From the NCBI RefSeq assembly GCF_029227915.1, contig NC_079877.1, positions 8,124,001 to 8,188,000 on the forward strand: a DNA stretch of 64,000 nucleotides. The letters run 5' to 3'. Of this stretch, positions 24,246 through 38,738 are shown in pieces. The translations under genes were made by a program, and so were the position numbers. Source of the stretch: Hydractinia symbiolongicarpus (Eukaryota > Cnidaria > Hydrozoa > Anthoathecata > Hydractiniidae). Every line of letters begins with the position of its first letter. The first letter of the stretch is position 1. The notes under the pieces are model-generated. The model made no database searches. It was not told the DNA's origin and was given only the letters and a program-made list of their open reading frames with translations.

Positions 24246-27200
24246 AGGCAATTGGACCCCAAGAAAAACCATTCTTCTTAATTTGACGTGATTGCCGGAA
24301 CTCAGCGATTGCACTAGGCGCTGTGGTAGCGCTTCATTTAAAAATTTAGATAAATAAGTCATTCTTTACTCTGAGACGAATCCTAGCCGTTATCGCCCGC
24401 TGAAGAAATGGAGACAGTTTCAAAAACTACAATTCATTGAATTTCTAACGGTATCAGTCCGTTTGAATTACAACGGTTGCGTCACATATTCGTCCTCAAA
24501 TGCATTTAGGGATGTTTTTCTGATATTACTAGGTTGCATCGCTTTCAACAGTGAAACGATTGACTATGGGACTTAATTGAGCTAAATTTGGATTGTCACC
24601 TTATAAATGTGATAAGTGAGCCAACTTGTCCCCAAGAAATAACATTATTCTTTAGTTGACATGATTGCCGGAACTCGGGGATCACACTGGGTGCTGTGGT
24701 AGCGCTTCATTTAAAAGTTCAAATAAAAAAGTCATTTTTTACCGCGGGACCAATCCTAGCCTTTATCGCGTGCTGAAGAAATAGTGGCAGTTTCAAAAAC
24801 TACATTTCATTGACTTTCTAACGGTGTCAGTCCGTTTGAGTCACAACGCTTTTGTCACATATTCGTCCCCAAATGTATTTGGGGATATTTTTCTGATATT
24901 ACTAGGTTGTATTGCTTGTAACAGTGAAAGGATTGACTGTGGCACTTAAATGAACTGATTTTGGACTGTGACCTGATAAATGTGATAAATGAGGCAATTG
25001 CAACCCAAGAAATAACATTCTTCTTAATTTGACGTGATTGCCGGAACTCAGCGATTACAATGGGCGCTGTGGCAGTGCTTCATTAAAACATTTAGATAAA
25101 TAAGTCATATTTACTGTGGGACCTATTCTGGCCGTTAACACGCGCTGAATAAGTAGGATAAGTTTCAAAAACTACACTTCATTGACTTTCTAGCGGTATC
25201 AATCCGTTTGAGTGACAACGGTTGCGTCACATATTCGTACCAACATGTATTTAACGATATTTTTCCGCTATTACTAGGTTGCATCGCCTTTAACAGTGAA
25301 ACGAGTGACTGTGGGACTTAATTAAACTGACTTTGGACTGTGACCTTATAAATGTGATAAATAAGCCAATTCGTCTTTAAGGAATAACATTCTTCTTAAT
25401 TTTACATGATTGCTGGAATTCAACGATTACAATGGGCGCTGTGGTAGCGCTTCATTAAAAAATTTAGATAAATAAGTCATATTTACTGTGGGACCAATCC
25501 TGGCCGTTATTACGCGCTTAATAAACAGGAACAGTTTCAAAAACTACATTTCAATGAATTTCTAACAGTATCAGTCCGTTTGAGTCACAACGGTTGCGTC
25601 ACATATTCGTCCCCACATGAATTTAGGGATATTTTTCTGATATTATTAGGTTGCATTGCTTGTAACAGTAAAACGATTGACTGTGGGACTTAATTGAACT
25701 AACTTTGGACTGTGACCTGATAAATGTAACAAATGAAGCAATTGGACCCCAAGAAATAACATTCTTCTTAATTTGACGTGATTGCCGGAACTCAACGATT
25801 GCATTGGCGCTGTGGTAGCGCTTCATTTAAAAATTTAGATAAATAAGTCATTCCTTATTCTGAGACGAATCCTACGCGTTATCGCCCGCTGAAGAAATAG
25901 CGGCAGTTTCAAAAACTACAATTGATTGACTCTCTAAAGGTATCAGTCCGTTTGAGTTACAACGGTTGCGTCACATATTCGTCCCCAAATGTATTTAGGG
26001 ATGTTTTTCTGATATCACTAGGTTGTATCGCTTTTAACAGTGAAGCGATTGACTGTGGCACTTAAATGAACTGATTTTGGACTGTGACCTTATAAATGTG
26101 ATAAATGACGCAACTGAACTCCCACAAATAACATTCCTCTTAATTTGACATGATTGTTGGAATTCAAAGATTACAATGGGCGCTGTGGTAGCGCTTCATT
26201 AAAAAATTTACATAAATAAGTCATATTTACTGTGGGACCAATCCTGGCCGTTAACACGCGCTGAATAAGTAGGAACAGTTTCAAAAACTACATTTCATTG
26301 ACTTTCTAGCGGTATCAATCCGTTTGAGTTACAATGGTTGCGTCACATATTCGTATTAACATGTATTTAGCGATATTTTATCGCTATTACTAGGTTGCAT
26401 CGCTTGTAACAGTGAAACGATTGACTGTGGGAATTAATTGAACTAACATTGGACTGTGACCTTATAATTGTGATAAATGAGGCAATTGGTCTCCAAGGAA
26501 AAACAATCTTCTTAATTTCACATGATTACTGGAATTCAGTGATAACATTAGGCTCTGTGGTAGCGCTTTATTTAAAAATTTAGATGAAAAAGTCTTTTTT
26601 TTACTGTGGGACCAATCCTGGCCGTTATCGCGCGCTTAAGAAATAGAGACAGTTTCAAAAACTACATTTCAATAAATTTCTAACGGCATCAGTCCGTTTG
26701 AGTCACAACGGTTGCGTCACATAATCGTCCCCACATGTATTTAGGGATATTTATCTGATATTACCAGGTTGTGTCGCTTTCAACAGTGAAACGGTTGGCT
26801 GTGGGACTTAAATGAACTGATTTTGGACTGTGAGCTGATAAATGGGATAAATGAGGCAATTGGACCCCAAGAAATAACGTTCCTTTTAATTTGACATGAT
26901 TGCTGGAATTCAACGATTACAATGGGCGCTGTGGCAGGGCTTCATTAAAACATTTAGATAAATAAGTCATATTTACTGTGGGACCAATTCTGGCCGTTAG
27001 CACGCGCTGAATAAGTAGGAACAGTTTAAAAAACTACATTTCATTGACTTTCTAGCGGTATCAATCCGTTGGAGTTACAACGGTTGCGTCACATATTCGT
27101 CCCCACATGTATTTAGGGATATTTTTCTGATATTACTAGGTTGTATTGCTTGTAACAGTGAAACGATTGACTGTGGGACTTAATTGAACTAACTTTGGAC

Positions 27201-27798
27201 TGTGACCTGATAAATGTGATAAATAAGGCAAATGGACCCCAAGAAATAACATTCTTCCTAATTTGACGTGATTACCGGAACTCAGCGATTGCACTAGGCG
27301 CTGTGGTAGCGCTTCATTAAAAAATTTAGATAAATAAGTCATATTTACTGTGGGACCAATCCTGGCTGTTATCGCACGCTTAAGAAACAGAGACAGTTTC
27401 CAAAACAACATTTCAATAAATTTCTAACGGTATCAGTCCGTTTGAGTCACAACGGTTGCGTCACAAAATCGTCCCTACATGTATTTAGGGATATTTATCT
27501 GATATTAGCAGGTTGTGTCGCTTTCAACAGTGAAACGGTTGGCTGTGGGACTTAAATGAACTGATTTTGGACTGTGACCTTATGAATGTGATAAGTGAGC
27601 CAACTGGACCCCTAGAAATAACATTATTCTTAATTTGACATGATTGCCGGATCTCGGTGATTACACTGGGTGCTGTGGTAGCGCTTCATTTAAAAATTAA
27701 GATAAATAAGTAATTTTTTACTGTGGGACCAATCCTAGCCGTTATCGCGCGCTAAAGAAATAGAGACAATTTCAAAAACTGCATTTCATTGACTTTCT

Positions 27799-27828
27799 AA
27801 CGGTGTCAATCCGTTTGAGTTACAACGG
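27799..27828. repeat. Second clear example of the AACGG/CCGTT/AACGG block
   Basis: AACGG 27799-27803, CCGTT 27811-27815 and AACGG 27824-27828. The arm positions match those in the 5541-5913 monomer (5880-5909), although the two monomers lie over 20 kb apart and belong to different sequence subfamilies. Confidence 0.8.
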
Positions 27829-30099
27829 TTGCGTCACATATTCGTCCCCAAATGTATTTAGGGAATGTTTTTCTGATATTACTAGGTTGCATCGCTTTTA
27901 ACAGTGAAACGATTGACTGTGGGACTTAATTGAACTGATTTAAGACTGTGACCTTATAAATGTGATAAATGAGCCAATTCGACTCCCACAAATAATATTC
28001 CTCTTAATTTTACATGATTGTTGGAATCCAACGATTACAATGAGCGATGTGGTAGCGCTTCATTTAAAAATATAGATAAATAAGTCACATTTACTGTGGG
28101 ACCAATCCTGGCCGTTAGCACGCGCTGAATAAACAGGAACAGTTTCAAAAACAACATTTCAATGAATTTCTAACGGTATCAGTCCGTTTGAGTCACAATG
28201 GTTGCGTCACATATTCGTCCCCACATGAATTTAGGGATATTTTTCTGATATTACTAGGTTGTATTGCTTGTAACAGTGAAACGATTGACTGTGGGACTTA
28301 ATTGAACTGATTTTGGAATGTGACTTTATAAATGTGATAAATGAGCCGATTGGTCTTCAAGGAATAACATTCTTCTTAATTAGACGTGATTGCCGGAACT
28401 CAGCGATTGCACTAGGCGCTGTGGTAGCGCTTCATTTAAAAATTTAGATAAAAAAGTCTTTGTTTTACTGTGGGACCAATCCTGGCCGTTATCGCGCGCT
28501 GAAGAAATAGAGACAGTTTCATAAACTACATTTCATTACCTTTCAACCGGTATAAATCCGTTTGAGTTACAACGGTTGCGTCACATATTCGTCCCGACAT
28601 GCATTTAGGGATATTTTTTTGATAATACTAGGTTGTATTGCTTGTAACAGTGAAAGGATTGACTGTGGGACTTAATTGAACTAACTTTGGACTGTGACCT
28701 TATAAATGTAATAAATGAGCCAATTGGACTCCCAGAAAAAACATTCCTTTTATTTTGACATGATTGCTGGAATTCAACGATTACAATGGGCGCTGTGGCA
28801 GCGCTTCATTAAAACATTTAGAAAAATAAGTCATATTTACTGTGGGACCAATTCTGGCCGTTAGCACGCGCTGAATAAGTAGGAACAGTTTCAAAAACTA
28901 CATTTCATTGACTTTCTAGCGGTATCAATCCGTTTGAGTTACAACGGTTGCGTCACATATTCGTCCCCACATGTATTTAGGGATACTTTTCTGATACTAC
29001 TAGGTTGCATCGCTTTTAACAGTGAAACGATTGACTGTGGCAGTTATATGAACTGATTTTGGACTGTGACCTTATAAATGTGATAAATGAGGAAATTGGA
29101 CTCCCACAAATAGCATTCCTCTTAATTTGACATGATTGTTGGAATTCAACGATTACAATGGGCGCTGTGGCAGCGCTTCATTAAAAAATTTAGATACAAA
29201 ATTCATATTTACTGTGGGACCAATCCTGGCTGCTATCGCGCGCTTAAGAAATAGAGACAGTTTAAAAAACTACATTTCAATAAATTTCTAACGGTATCAG
29301 TCCGTTTGAGTCACAACGGTTGCGTCACATAATCGTCCGCACATGTATTTAGGGATATTTATCTGATATTAGCAGGTTGTGTCGCTTTCAACAGTGAAAC
29401 GGTTGGCTGTGGTACTTAAATGAACTGATTTTTGACTGTGACCTGATAAATGTGATAAATGAGGCAATTGGTCTTCAAGGAATAACATTCTTCTCAATTT
29501 GACATGATTGCTGGAATTCAGCGATTATGTTAGGCTCCGTGGTAGCGCTTTATTTAAAAATTTAGATGAAAAAGTCTTTTTTTACTGTTAGACCAATCCT
29601 GGCCGTTATCGCGCGCGGAAGAAATAGAGACAGTTTCAAAAACTACATTTCAATAAATTTCTAACCGTATCAGTCCGTTTGAGTCACAACGGTTGCGTCA
29701 CAAAATGGTCCCCACATGTATTTAGGGATATTTATCTGATATTAGCAGGTTGTGTCGGTTTCAACAGTGAAACGGTTGGCTGTGGGACTTAAATGAACTG
29801 ATTTTGGACTGTGACCTTATGAATGTCATAAGTGAGCCAACTGGACCCCTAGAAATAACATTATTCTTAATTTGACATGATTGCCGGAACTCGGTGATTA
29901 CACTGGGTTCTGTGGTAGCGCTTCATTTAAAAATTAAGATAAATAAGTAATTTTTTACTGTGGGACCAATCCTAGCCGTTATCGCGCGCTAAAGAAATAG
30001 AGACAATTTCAAAAACTACATTTCATTGACTTTTTAATGGTGTCAATCCGTTTGAGTTACAATGGTTGCGTCACATATTCGTCCCCACATGAATTTAGG

Positions 30100-33000
30100 G
30101 ATATTTTTCTGATATTACTAGGTTGTTATGCTTGTAACAGTGAAACGATTGACTGTGGGACTTAATTGAACTGATTTTGGAATGTGACTTTATAAATGTG
30201 ATAAATGAGCCAATTGGTCTTCAAGGAATAACATTCTTCTAAATTTGACGTGATTGCCGGAACTCAGCGATTGCACTAAGCGCTGTGGTAGCGCTTCATT
30301 TAAAAATTTAGCTAAAAAAGTCTTTGTTTTACTGTGGGACCAATCCTGGCCGTTATTGCGCGCTGAAGAAATAGAGACAGTTTCAAAAACTACATTTCAT
30401 TAACTTTCAACCGGTATAAATCCGTTTGAGTTACAACGGTTTCGTCACATATTCGTCCCCACATGCATTTAGGGATATTTTTTTGATATTACTAGGTTGT
30501 ATTGCTTGTAACAGTGAAAGGATTGACTGTGGGACTTAATTGAACTAACTTTGGACTGTGACCTGATAAATGTGATAAATAAGGCAAATGGTCCCCAAGA
30601 AATAACATTCTTCCTAATTTGACGTGATTACCGGAACTCAGCGATTGCACTAGGCGCTGTGGTAGCGCTTCATTTAAAAATTTAGATAAATAACTCATTT
30701 TTTACTCTGAGACGAATCCTAGCCGTTATCTCGCGGAAGAAATAGAGACAGTTTCAAAAACTACATTTCAATGAATTTCTAACGGTATCAGTCCGTTTGA
30801 GTTACAACGGTTGGGTCACATAACCGTCCCCACATGTATTTAGGGATGTTTTTCTGATATTACTAGGTTGCATCCCTTTTAACAGTGAAACGATTGACTG
30901 TGGCAGTTATATGAACTGATTTTGGACTGTGACCTTATAAATGTGATTAATGAGGCAATTGGACTCCACAAATAACATTCTTCTTAATTTGACATGATTG
31001 TTGGGATTCAACGATTACAATGGGCGCTGTGTCGGCGCTTCATTAAAAAATTTAGATAAATAAGTCATATTTACTGTGGGACCAATCCTGGCTGTTATCG
31101 CGCGCTTAAGAAATAGAGACAGTTTCAAAAACTACATTTCAATAAATTTCTAACGGTATCAGTCCGTTTGAATCACAACGGTTGCGTCACATAATCATGC
31201 CCACATGAATTTAGGGATATCTTTCTGATATTACTAGGTTGTATTGCTTGTAACAGTAAAACGATTGACTGTGGGAGTTAATTGAGCTAACTTTGGACTG
31301 TGACCTGATAAATGTGATAAATGGGGGCAATTGGGCCCCAAGAAATAACATTCTTCTTAATTTGACGTGATTGCCGGAATTCAGCGATTGCACTAGGCGC
31401 TGTGGTAGCGGTTCATTAAAATATTTAGATAAATAAGTCATTCTTTACTCCCAGACGAATCCTAGCCGTTATCGCCCGCTGAAGAAACAGCGACAGTTGC
31501 AAAAACTACAATTCATTGACTGTCTAACGGTATCAGTCCGTTTGAGTTACAACGGTTGCGTCACATATTCGTCCCCAAATGTATTAAGGGATGTTTTTCT
31601 GATATTACTAGGTTGTTATGCTTGTAACAGTGAAACGATTTACTGTGGGACTTAATTGAACTGATTTTGGAATGTGACTTTATAAATGTGATAAATGAGC
31701 CAATTGGTCTTCAAGGAATAACATTCTTCTAAATTTGACGTGATTGCCGGAACTCAGCGATTGCACTAGGCGCTGTGGTAGCGCTTCATTTAAAAATTTA
31801 GCTAAAAAAGTCTTTGTTTTACTGTGGGACCAATCCTGGCCGTTATTGCGCGCTGAAGAAATAGAGACAGTTTCAAAAACTACATTTCATTAACTTTCAA
31901 ACGGTTTAAATCCGTTTGAGTTACAACGGTTTCGTCACATATTCGTCCCCACATGCATTTAGGGATATTTTTTTGATATTACTAGGTTGTATTGCTTGTA
32001 ACAGTGAAAGGATTGACTGTGGGACTTAATTGAACTAACTTTGGACTGTGACCTGATAAATGTGATAAATAAGGCAAATGGTCCCCAAGAAATAACATTC
32101 TTCCTAATTTGACGTGATTACCGGAACTCAGCGATTGCACTAGGCGCTGTGGTAGCGCTTCATTTAAAAATTTAGATAAATAACTCATTTTTTACTCTGA
32201 GACGAATCCTAGCCGTTATCTCGCGGAAGAAATAGAGACAGTTTCAAAAACTACATTTCAATGAATTTCTAACGGTATCAGTCCGTTTGAGTTACAACGG
32301 TTGGGTCACATAACCGTCCCCACATGTATTTAGGGATGTTTTTCTGATATTACTAGGTTGCATCCCTTTTAACAGTGAAACGATTGACTGTGGCAGTTAT
32401 ATGAACTGATTTTGGACTGTGACCTTATAAATGTGATTAATGAGGCAATTGGACTCCACAAATAACATTCTTCTTAATTTGACATGATTGTTGGGATTCA
32501 ACGATTACAATGGGCGCTGTGTCGGCGCTTCATTAAAAAATTTAGATAAATAAGTCATATTTACTGTGGGACCAATCCTGGCTTTTATCGCGCGCTTAAG
32601 AAATAGAGACAGTTTCAAAAACTACATTTCAATAAATTTCTAACGGTATCAGTCCGTTTGAATCACAACGGTTGCGTCACATAATCATCCCCACATGAAT
32701 TTAGGGATATCTTTCTGATATTACTAGGTTGTATTGCATGTAACAGTAAAACGATTGACTGTGGGACTTAATTGAGCTAACTTTGGACTGTGACCTGATA
32801 AATGTGATAAATGGGGGAAATTGGGCCCCAAGAAATAACATTCTTCTTAATTTGACGTGATTGCCGGAATTCAGCGATTGCACTAGGCGCTGTGGTAGCG
32901 GTTCATTAAAAAATTTAGATAAATAAGTCATTCTTTACTCTCAGACGAATCCTAGCCGTTATCGCCCGCTGAAGAAACAGCGACAGTTGCAAAAACTACA

Positions 33001-34600
33001 ATTCATTGACTGTCTAACGGTATCACTCTGTTTGAGTTACAACGGTTGCGTCACATATTCGTCCCCAAATGTATTAAGGGATGTTTTTCTGATATTACTA
33101 GGTTGTTATGCTTGTAACAGTGAAACGATTTACTGTGGGACTTAATTGAACTGATTTTGGAATGTGACTTTATAAATGTGATAAATGAGTCAATTCGTCT
33201 TCAAGGAATAACATTCTTCTAAATTTGACGTGATTGCCGGAACTCAGCGATTGCACTAGGCGCTGTGGTAGCGGTTCATTAAAAAATTTAGATAAATAAG
33301 TCATTCTTTACTCTCAGACGAATCCTAGCCGTTATCTCCCGCTGAAGAAACAGCGACAGTTGCAAAAACTACAATTCATTGACTGTCTAACGGTATCACT
33401 CTGTTTGAGTTACAACGGTTGCGTCACATATTCGTCCCCAAATGTATTAAGGGATGTTTTTCTGATATTACTAGGTTGTTATGCTTGTAACAGTGAAACG
33501 ATTTACTGTGGGACTTAATTGAACTGATTTTGGAATGTGACTTTATAAATGTGATAAATGAGTCAATTCGTCTTCAAGGAATAACATTCTTCTAAATTTG
33601 ACGTGATTGCCGGAACTCAGCGATTGCACTAGGCGCTGTGGTAGCGCTTCATTTAAAAATTTAGCTAAAAAAGTCTTTGTTTTACTGTGGGACCAATCCT
33701 GGCCGTTATTGCGCGCTGAAGAAATAGAGACAGTTTCAAAAACTACATTTCATTAACTTTCAACCGGTATAAATCCGTTTGAGTTACAACGGTTTCGTCA
33801 CATATTCGTCCCCACATGCATTTAGGGATATTTTTTTGATATTACTAGGTTGTATTGCTTGTAACAGTGAAAGGATTGACTGTGGGACTTAATTGAACTA
33901 ACTTTGGACTGTGACCTGATAAATGTGATAAATAAGGCAAATGGTCCCCAAGAAATAACATTCTTCCTAATTTGACGTGATTACCGGAACTCAGCGATTG
34001 CACTAGGCGCTGTGGTAGCGCTTCATTTAAAAATTTAGATAAATAACTCATTTTTTACTCTGAGACGAATCCTAGCCGTTATCTCGCGGAAGAAATAGAG
34101 ACAGTTTCAAAAACTACATTTCAATGAATTTCTAACGGTATCAGTCCGTTTGAGTTACAACGGTTGGGTCACATAACCGTTCCCACATGTATTTAGGGAT
34201 GTTTTTCTGATATTACTAGGTTGCATCCCTTTTAACAGTGAAACGATTGACTGTGGCAGTTATATGAACTGATTTTGGACTGTGACTTTATAAATGTGAT
34301 AAATGAGTCAATTGGTCTTCAAGGAATAACATTCTTCTTAATTTGACATGATTGTTGGGATTCAACGATTACAATGGGCGCTGTGTCGGCGCTTCATTAA
34401 AAAATTTAGATAAATAAGTCATATTTACTGTGGGACCAATCCTGGCTGTTATCGCGCGCTTAAGAAATAGAGACAGTTTCAAAAACTACATTTCAATAAA
34501 TTTCTAACGGTATCAGTCCGTTTTAATCACAACGGTTGCGTCACATAATCATCCCCACATGAATTTAGGGATATTTTTCTGATATTACTAGGTTTTATTG
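30100..34600 (+). repeat. 1490-bp higher-order unit (4 monomers) with one extra monomer
   Basis: Landmarks 30070, 30444, 30815, 31186 and 31560 repeat at 31560, 31934, 32305, 32676 and 33050, exactly 1490 bp later. GGTTGTTATGCTTG marks the start at 30121, 31611 and 33101. After 33101 a single monomer is duplicated at an offset of 373 bp (33101 to 33474), so the third copy begins at 33474. It continues to about 34560, apart from a differing patch near 34270-34340. First and second copies differ at very few bases by eye, so the amplification looks recent. Unit lengths inside the copy (374, 371, 371, 374) are also preserved. Confidence 0.92.
33101..33846 (+). repeat. Single-monomer tandem duplication within the third 1490-bp copy
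   Basis: The monomer beginning GGTTGTTATG at 33101 is followed by a near-identical one at 33474. Both carry CTCAGACGAATCC, GAAACAGCGACAGTTGC, TATCACTCTG and GTATTAAGGGATG on their left side. This changes the spacing of the marker sequence from 1490 to 1863 bp and shows unequal exchange by one unit. Confidence 0.88.
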
Positions 34601-34999
34601 CTTGTAACAGTGAAACGATTGACTGTGGGACTTAATTGAACTGATTTTGGACTGTGACTTTATAAATGTGATAAATGAGTCAATTGGTCTTCAAGGAATA
34701 ACATTCTTCTTAATTTGACGTGATTGCCGGAACTCAGCGATTGCACTAGGCGCTGTGGTAGCGCTTCATTTAAAATTTAGATAAAAAAGTCTTTGTTTTA
34801 CTGTGGGACCAATCCTGGGCGTTATCGTGCGCTGAAGAAATAGAGACAGTTTCAAAAACTACATTTCATTAACTTTGAACCGGTATAAATCCGTTTGAGT
34901 TACAACGGTTTCGTCACATATTCGTCCCCACATGCATTTAGGGATATTTTTTTGATATTACGAGGTTGTATTGCTTGTAACAGTGAAAGGATTGACTGT

Positions 35000-37900
35000 G
35001 GGACTTAATTGAACTAACTTTGGACTGTGACCTTATAAATGTGATAAATGAGCCAATTGGAATCCCAGAAATAACATTCCTTTTATTTTGACCTGATTGC
35101 TGGAATTCAACGATTACAATGGGCGCTGTGGTAGCGGTTCATTAAAAAATTTAGATAAATAAGTCATTCTTTACTCTCAGACGAATCCTAGCTGTTATCG
35201 CCCGCTGAAGAAATAGCGACAGTTTCAAAAACTGACTGTCTAACGGTATCACTCTGTTTGAGTTACAACGGTTGCGTCACATATTCGTCCCTAAATGTAT
35301 TTAGGGATGTTTTTCTGATATCACTAGGTTGTATCGCTTTTAACAGTGAAACGATTGACTGTGGCACTTAAATGAACTGATTTTGGACTGTGACCTTATA
35401 AATGTGATAAATGAGCTAATTGGACTCCCACAAATAACATTCCTCTTAATTTGACATGATTGCTGAAATTCAACGATTACAATGGGCGCTGTGGTAGCGC
35501 TTCATTAAAAAACTTAGATAAATAAGTCATATTTACTGTGGGACCAATCCTGGCCGTTAACACGCGCTGAAGAAATAGTGGCAGTTTCAAAAACTACATT
35601 TCCTTGACTTTCTAACGGTAACAATCCGCTTCAGTCTCAACGGTTGCGTCACATATTCGTATCAACTTGTATTTAGCGATATTTTTCTCATACTACTAGA
35701 TTGCATCGCTTTTAACAGTGAAACGATTGACTGTGGGACTTAATTGAACTGATTTTGGACTGTGACCTGATAAATGTGATAAGTGAGCCAACTGGACCCC
35801 AAGAAACAACATTCTTCTTAATTTGACGTGATTGCCGGAATTCAGCGATTGCACTAAGCGCTGTGGTAGCGCTTCATTTAAAAATTAAATAAAAAAGTCA
35901 TTTTTTACCGCGGGACCAATCCTAGCCTTTATCGCGCGCTGAAGAAATAGAGACAGTTTCAAAAACCACATTTCAATGAATTTCTAACGGTATCAGTCCG
36001 TTTAAGTTACAACGGTTTCGTCACATATTCGTCCCCACATGCATTTAGGGATATTTTTCTGATATCACTAGGTTGTATCGCTTTTAACAGTGAAACGATT
36101 GACTGTGGGACTTAATTGAACTAACTTTGGACTGTGACCTTATAAATGTGATAAATGAGCCAATTGGAATCCCAGAAATAACATTCCTTTTATTTTGACC
36201 TGATTGCTGGAATTCAACGATTACAATGGGCGCTGTGGTAGCGGTTCATTAAAAAATTTAGATAAATAAGTCATTCTTTACTCTCAGACGAATCCTAGCC
36301 GTTATCGCCCGCTGAAGAAATAGCGACAGTTTCAAAAACTGACTGTCTAACCGTATCACTCTGTTTGAGTTACAACGGTTGCGTCACATATTCGTCCCCA
36401 AATGTATTTAGGGATGTTTTTCTGATATCACTAGGTTGTATCGCTTTTAACAGTGAAACGATTGACTGTGGCACTTAAATGAACTGATTTTGGACTGTGA
36501 CCTTATAAATGTGATAAATGAGCTAATTGGACTCCCACAAATAACATTCCTCTTAATTTGACATGATTGCTGGAATTCAACAATTACAATGGGCGCTGTG
36601 GTAGCGCTTCATTAAAAATTTTAGATAAATAAGTCATATTTACTGTGGGACCAATCCTGGCCGTTAACACGCGCTGAAGAAATAGTGGCAGTTTCAAAAA
36701 CTACATTTCCTTGGACTTTCTAACGGTAACAATCCCCTTCAGTCTCAACGGTTGCGTCACATATTCGTATCAACTTGTATTTAGCGATATTTTTTTCATA
36801 CTACTAGATTGCATCGCTTTTAACAGTGAAACGATTGACTGTGGGACTTAATTGAACTGATTTTGGACTGTGACCTTATAAATGTGATAAATGAGCCAAT
36901 TGGACTCCCACAAACAACATTCCTCTTAATTTGACATGATTGCTGGAATTCAACGATTACAATGGGCGTTGTGGTAGCGCTTCATTAAAAAACTTAGATA
37001 AATAAGTCATATTTACTGTGGGACCAATCCTTGCCGTTAACACGCGCTGAAGAAATAGTGGCAGTTTCAAAAACTACATTTCATTGACTTTCTAACGGTA
37101 ACAATCCGCTTCAGTCTCAACGGTTGCGTCACATATTCGCACCAACATGTATTTAGCGATATTTTTCTGCTATTACTAGGTTGCATCGCCTTTAACAGTG
37201 AACCGATTGACTGTGGGACTTAATTGAACTGATTTTGGACTGTGACCTGATAAATGTGATAAATAAGCCAATTGGAATCCCAGAAATAACATTCCTTTTA
37301 TTTTGACCTGATTGCTGGAATTCAACGATTACAATGGGCGCTGTGGTAGCGGTTCATTAAAAAATTTAGATAAATAAGTCATTCTTTACTCTCAGACGAA
37401 TCCTAGCCGTTATCGCCCGCTGAAGAAATAGCGACAGTTTGAAAAACTGACTTTCTAACGGTATCACTCTGTTTGAGTTACAACGGTTGCGTCACATATT
37501 CGTCCCCAAATGTATTTAGGGATGTTTTTCTGATATCACTAGGTTGTATCTCTTTTAACAGTGAAACGATTGACTTTGGCACTTAAATGAACTGATTTTG
37601 GACTGTGACCTTATAAATGTGATAAATGAGCCAATTGGACTCCCACAAATAACATTCCTCTTAATTTGACATGATTGCTGGAATTCAACGATTACAATGG
37701 GCGCTGTGGTAGCGCTTCATTAAAACATTTAGACAAATAAGTCATGTTTACTGTGGGACTAATCCTGTCCGTTAGCACGCGCGGAATAAGTAGGAACAGT
37801 TTCAAAAACTACATTTCATTGACTTTCTAACGGTAACAATCCGCTTCAGTCTCAACGGTTGCGTCACATATTCGTATCAACTTGTATTTAGCGATATTTT

Positions 37901-38235
37901 TCTCATACTACTAGATTGCATCGCTTTTAACAGTGAAACGATTGACTGTGGGACTTAATTTAACTGATTTTGGACTGTGACCTTATAAATGTGATAAGTG
38001 AGCCAACTGGACCCCAAGAAATAACATTATTCTTAATTTGACATGATTGCCGGAACTCGGTGATTACACTTGGTGCTGTGGTAGCGCTTCATTTAAAAAT
38101 TCAAATAAAGAAGTCATTTTTTACCGCGGGACCAATCCTAGCCTTTATCGCGCGCTGAAGAAATAGAGACAGTTTCAAAAACCACATTTTAATGAATTTC
38201 TAACGGTATCAGTCCGTTTATGTTACAACGGTTGC
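35000..38235 (+). repeat. About 1107-bp higher-order unit (3 monomers), three copies
   Basis: AATCCCAGAAATAACATTCC occurs at 35061, 36168 and 37276 (spacing 1107 and 1108 bp). Each copy contains a short monomer of 363 bp (34913-35275, 36020-36382, 37128-37490) in which TTTCAAAAACTGACT or TTTGAAAAACTGACT lacks about 10 bp (ACATTTCATT) found elsewhere. The monomers beginning at 35648, 36756 and 37863 share ACGGTAACAATCC, CGTATCAACTTG and CTACTAGATTGC. Landmarks: 35276, 35648, 36020, 36383, 36756, 37128, 37491, 37863 and 38236. The second and third copies differ in the third monomer. Confidence 0.9.
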
Positions 38236-38738
38236 GTCACATATTCGTCGTCAAATGTATTTAGGGATGTTTTTCTGATATTACTAGGTGTATCGCTTTT
38301 AACAGTAAAACGATTGACTGTGGCACTTAAATTAACTGATTTTGGACTTTGACTTTATAAATGTGATAAATGAGCCAATTGGTCTTCAAGGAATAACATT
38401 CTTCTTAATTTGACGTGATTGCTGGAACTCAGCGATTGCACTAGGCGCTGCGGTAACGCTTCATTTAAAATTTAGATAAAAAAGTCTTATAAATGTGATA
38501 AATGAGCCAATTGGTCTCCAAGAAATATCATTCCTCTTAATTTGACATGATTGCTGGAATTCAACGATTACAATGGGCGCTGTGGTAGCGCTTCATTAAA
38601 ACATTTAGACAAATAAGTCATGTTTACTGTGGGACTAATCCTGGCCGTTAACACGCGCGGAATAAGTAGGAACAGCTTCAAAAACTACATTTCATTGACT
38701 TTCTAGCGGTATCAATCCGTTTGAGTTACAACGGTTGC
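38236..38738 (+). repeat. Monomer followed by a 131-bp truncated monomer
   Basis: At about 38480-38495, AAAAAAGTCTT joins TATAAATGTGATAAATG directly. About 240 bp that normally lie between the T-rich stretch and the TATAAA-like box of the following unit are missing. The interval between landmarks is 503 bp instead of 746. A short run of T or TTA at both ends may have mediated the deletion. It is the only half-type truncation seen in the right two thirds of the window. Confidence 0.85.

Larger units (their letters stand above)
24108..30100 (+). repeat. Monomeric stretch of the TCCCC/AGGGA subfamily mixed with TACCA/AGCGA units
   Basis: Landmarks: 24108, 24481, 24854, 25226, 25598, 25970, 26342, 26716, 27088, 27460, 27833, 28206, 28580, 28952, 29324, 29697 and 30070. 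Spacing is very regular (371-374 bp). Most units read CGTCCCCACATG or CGTCCCCAAATG followed by TTTAGGGAT. A few read CGTACCAACATG followed by TTTAACGAT or TTTAGCGAT (25226, 26342). No long tandem higher-order period is obvious by eye, although 27420-27830 and 29640-30000 share many variants at about 2237 bp (six units). Confidence 0.8.

Noticed and set aside
27136-27411. Minus-strand reading frames of 60-91 codons, also at 13032-13217, 30492-30698, 42146-42412, 48493-48759 and similar positions
   Set aside because: They recur at the same phase of the monomer with near-identical translations, end at the same places, and are broken in most other copies. They show no recognisable domain and are a by-product of the tandem repeat.
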